In this document: positions 45,685 to 47,279 of the stretch, piece by piece
Layout: the number at the start of each line of letters is the position of its first letter
How positions within the stretch are numbered: position 1 is the stretch's first letter
Assembly: GCA_025999115.1 (NCBI GenBank)
Contig: BNWW01000010.1
Span: 1-47,279 of the forward strand
Length of the DNA stretch: 47,279 bases
Direction: 5' to 3'
DNA from: Bacteroidia bacterium
GTDB lineage: Bacteria; Bacteroidota; Bacteroidia; Bacteroidales; Azobacteroidaceae
Notes under the pieces: model-generated
Told to the model about the DNA's origin: nothing
What the model saw: the letters and a program-made list of their open reading frames with translations, nothing else
Database searches by the model: none
Program-made: the position numbers and the translations under genes

Positions 45685-46461
45685 TTATTTCAAAAATTCA
45701 TAAGGTATTTCATAATCTTCCAAAGGTTGTACGGGCAACAATTCTTTCGGCACTAATTTGCTATTTACCTCTACTTCTATTCCTTTTCGCCATGCCAATT
45801 TGGCGTAACCTATGGCAGGTAATGATATAAATTTGTCTAAAATTATATCATTAGTTCGATACTTATGAATTTTCGGCGTTAAAAATTTTTCTAATATATT
45901 TTCCATATTTCCTTTGTTTTCTGTATATAAGGCTTTAAAAAAATCATAATCTAATTCTCCTGTCTTGCTGGAACGCAATATTTTAGTCTTTTTTAGTTCG
46001 TAGATATTTAGATTGCGCTCAATTCCTTCATTGTTATTTTCCATGAAAAATTGAATCGTATTGCAAAGAATAGCACCTTCACCTTTTAAAACATATTCAT
46101 CCATACTCAATCTTTTGCCGTATGCTTTATAACGCAGTTTTGCATAACGCTGTATCATTTCTTCATTATCACTTAATACAGCATAACAAACATGGTAAAT
46201 ACCATAATCTAAAAATGTTGAATTATAATTATTTACACAATATTCATCGATTAATCCACAAACATAAAAGCAATTTTTTGTTTGTAAAATATCATTATCA
46301 ACAAAAAAGTATTCTATGGCATAATGAATATTGTTATTATATACAAAGGAGTATATATTTACACTTTCTTTCTTTTCTCGCCATTTTTCGAATACTTTTG
46401 GCGTAATTGCTCTTTCTTCTTTATTATATTGAAGTAGTTTTTCTATACTCTCTTTATTCAT
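45685..46461 (-). CDS. Possible toxin-immunity protein (Imm49-like)
   Basis: This 258-aa soluble protein has no signal peptide. Its helical, aromatic-rich middle and its end (ISLPAIGYAKLAWRKGIEVEV, then KLVPKELLPVQPL, YEIPYEFLK) recall Imm49-type immunity proteins of polymorphic toxin systems of Bacteroidetes; the match is from memory and not strong. The gene is distinctly AT-rich against its downstream neighbour. It sits 4 bases before the chimeric fragment and 74 bases after the transposase gene. If it is an immunity gene, the cognate toxin is missing and could have been lost at the insertion sequence or at the chimeric join. Confidence 0.45.
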   Translation of the reverse strand: MNKESIEKLLQYNKEERAITPKVFEKWREKKESVNIYSFVYNNNIHYAIEYFFVDNDILQTKNCFYVCGLIDEYCVNNYNSTFLDYGIYHVCYAVLSDNEEMIQRYAKLRYKAYGKRLSMDEYVLKGEGAILCNTIQFFMENNNEGIERNLNIYELKKTKILRSSKTGELDYDFFKALYTENKGNMENILEKFLTPKIHKYRTNDIILDKFISLPAIGYAKLAWRKGIEVEVNSKLVPKELLPVQPLEDYEIPYEFLK

Positions 46462-46489
46462 ATTTTCCTAATTTTAAAAAGCTAATATA

Positions 46490-47279
46490 ACCTTCTGTCT
46501 TTCTGTCTGGGTGCATTTCAAATTGTCGTTTTTTTCTAAGCCGCCAACCTATTCGTATTTTTGAGTACGTCAATCACTTTATTCCATTGCCTATTCATAG
46601 CAATCACTCTCAATCGCAACATATTTTGTGTGCCCTCCTTACTCCAATGTTGACCGGATAATTTCATTCTTTTTTGGATTACTGTTCGATGTGCGGATTC
46701 TATTGATCCCGAACCGATAATGCCACAGCCAATGTTTCTGTATGTCTTGTAATCCATCCTGTCCTTATTATTTTGGTAATAGTTGATTAAATTGTCCTTA
46801 TCCGCTTCTTTTGCCTTGCTAGCTGCAATGTTTGTTATCACTTGCTCCACTTGCGATTCATACAATAATTCTTTCTGTTCCTTGAACCATATTTGCCCGG
46901 ACACCGTATCCTCTTTGAAACAACTGTCTACAAAACCGTGTAGATGTTCACAGGCATGGAAATAGTCCAAAATAGCGTAGGCATCCGAATAACTGTCTTC
47001 TATCCAATTCTTTATCCATGTGGCTCCATCCGTCAGAAATACCAAACGGTTTTTCAACTGCCCATAAGAATCTATGACATCTTCTGCTTTGGAACAAAAA
47101 TCCTTGCTGTTGCCAAAATGGGCTATGTACTGCGATTGGCTCAGGTAAGATACGTTCGTATTGGGATTCATGCAATCGCTGCTCCGGAACAGACGGGCTA
47201 ATTTCACTTCCTTCCAGCCCTCTTCCCTTGTACTTATCATTGACCCGTCAACACCTGCATAAAGAACCTCTGTTGAACT
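46490..47279 (-). mobile_element. Insertion sequence, one end visible
   Basis: The element enters from the right edge. Its left end must lie between the start of the immunity-like gene (46461) and the transposase stop (46536); terminal repeats cannot be identified since only one end is in the window. The start coordinate is approximate. Confidence 0.45.
46536..47279 (-). CDS. Transposase, ISKra4-like (5' end beyond window)
   Basis: The frame is open to the right edge, so the N-terminus is missing. The visible 248 residues carry the core of a DDE transposase: VDGSMISTREEGWKEVKLARLF (first Asp, near the edge), FLTDGATWIKNWIE (second Asp), AILDYFHACEHLHGF, and GSGSIESAHRTVIQKRM with the catalytic Glu, then QHWSKEGTQNMLRLR. 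The order and the IGSGxIESAHRTVxQxRMK motif fit the ISKra4 group, from memory. No frameshift is seen. It marks the boundary of the surface locus and may have been involved in the loss of sequence there. Confidence 0.8.
   Translation of the reverse strand, partial: SSTEVLYAGVDGSMISTREEGWKEVKLARLFRSSDCMNPNTNVSYLSQSQYIAHFGNSKDFCSKAEDVIDSYGQLKNRLVFLTDGATWIKNWIEDSYSDAYAILDYFHACEHLHGFVDSCFKEDTVSGQIWFKEQKELLYESQVEQVITNIAASKAKEADKDNLINYYQNNKDRMDYKTYRNIGCGIIGSGSIESAHRTVIQKRMKLSGQHWSKEGTQNMLRLRVIAMNRQWNKVIDVLKNTNRLAA

Noticed and set aside
1..47279. CRISPR array, rRNA genes, replication origin, riboswitch
   Set aside because: I saw no regular direct-repeat array with spacers, no rRNA-like sequence and no recognisable riboswitch fold.

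Overview
The window reads as part of a Bacteroidales (phylum Bacteroidota) chromosome. Evidence: a SusC/SusD polysaccharide-utilisation locus (PUL) with a hybrid two-component regulator, type IX secretion (T9SS) C-terminal sorting domains of both type A and type B, SprB-type repeats, a PorT-like barrel, and many promoters of the Bacteroidetes form TTTG-N19-TAnnTTTG. No marker in the window allows a genus call. GC content is moderate in most of the window and clearly lower at about 20.3-24 kb and 45.7-46.5 kb.

Layout. 0-1.2 kb: broken or small surface and lipoprotein genes cut by a palindromic intergenic repeat. 1.36-3.13 kb: lemA with two TPM-domain genes. 3.5 kb: tRNA-Gly(CCC). 3.68-4.6 kb: phoH. 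4.7-19.2 kb: a PUL, in order phosphodiester glycosidase, SusC, SusD, GLUG-repeat protein, GH31, GH3, HTCS regulator. 19.2-24 kb (minus strand): a Bro-N protein and an AT-rich pair of overlapping DUF262 genes, a candidate defence module. 24.2-28.5 kb (minus): a tight five-gene operon (ATP-grasp-like, GNAT, ABC ATPase, PorT-like barrel, periplasmic-binding-like protein). 28.5-32 kb (plus): a T9SS type B protein and an ADP-forming acyl-CoA synthetase. 32-33.7 kb (minus): aroE and purC. 33.8-36.05 kb (minus): a broken sodium:solute symporter and a GH130 enzyme. 36.3-45.7 kb (minus): a surface-protein locus (beta-barrel, PKD lipoprotein, 1073-aa SprB-repeat protein, Fn3-like protein, and a chimeric fragment ending in a formylglycine-generating-enzyme piece). 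45.7-46.5 kb: a possible immunity protein. 46.5-47.28 kb: a transposase running off the edge.

The most striking feature is recurrent gene damage. SusC, SusD, the GLUG protein, GH31, the HTCS and the symporter each keep both flanking parts of the family in the right order but lack internal blocks, often with a frame change at the join. Two further frameshifts lie in A6/A7 runs (glycosidase, HTCS). GH31 has lost the whole segment that carries its two catalytic aspartates. GH3, GH130, phoH, aroE, purC and the acyl-CoA synthetase look intact. This is either real decay of carbohydrate-use genes or mis-assembly among paralogous families; the sequence alone cannot separate them.

The best candidates for an under-described system are the two-gene DUF262 module, in which only one partner carries an HNH-like DUF1524 end, and the SprB/PKD/Fn3/barrel surface locus beside a possible toxin-immunity gene.
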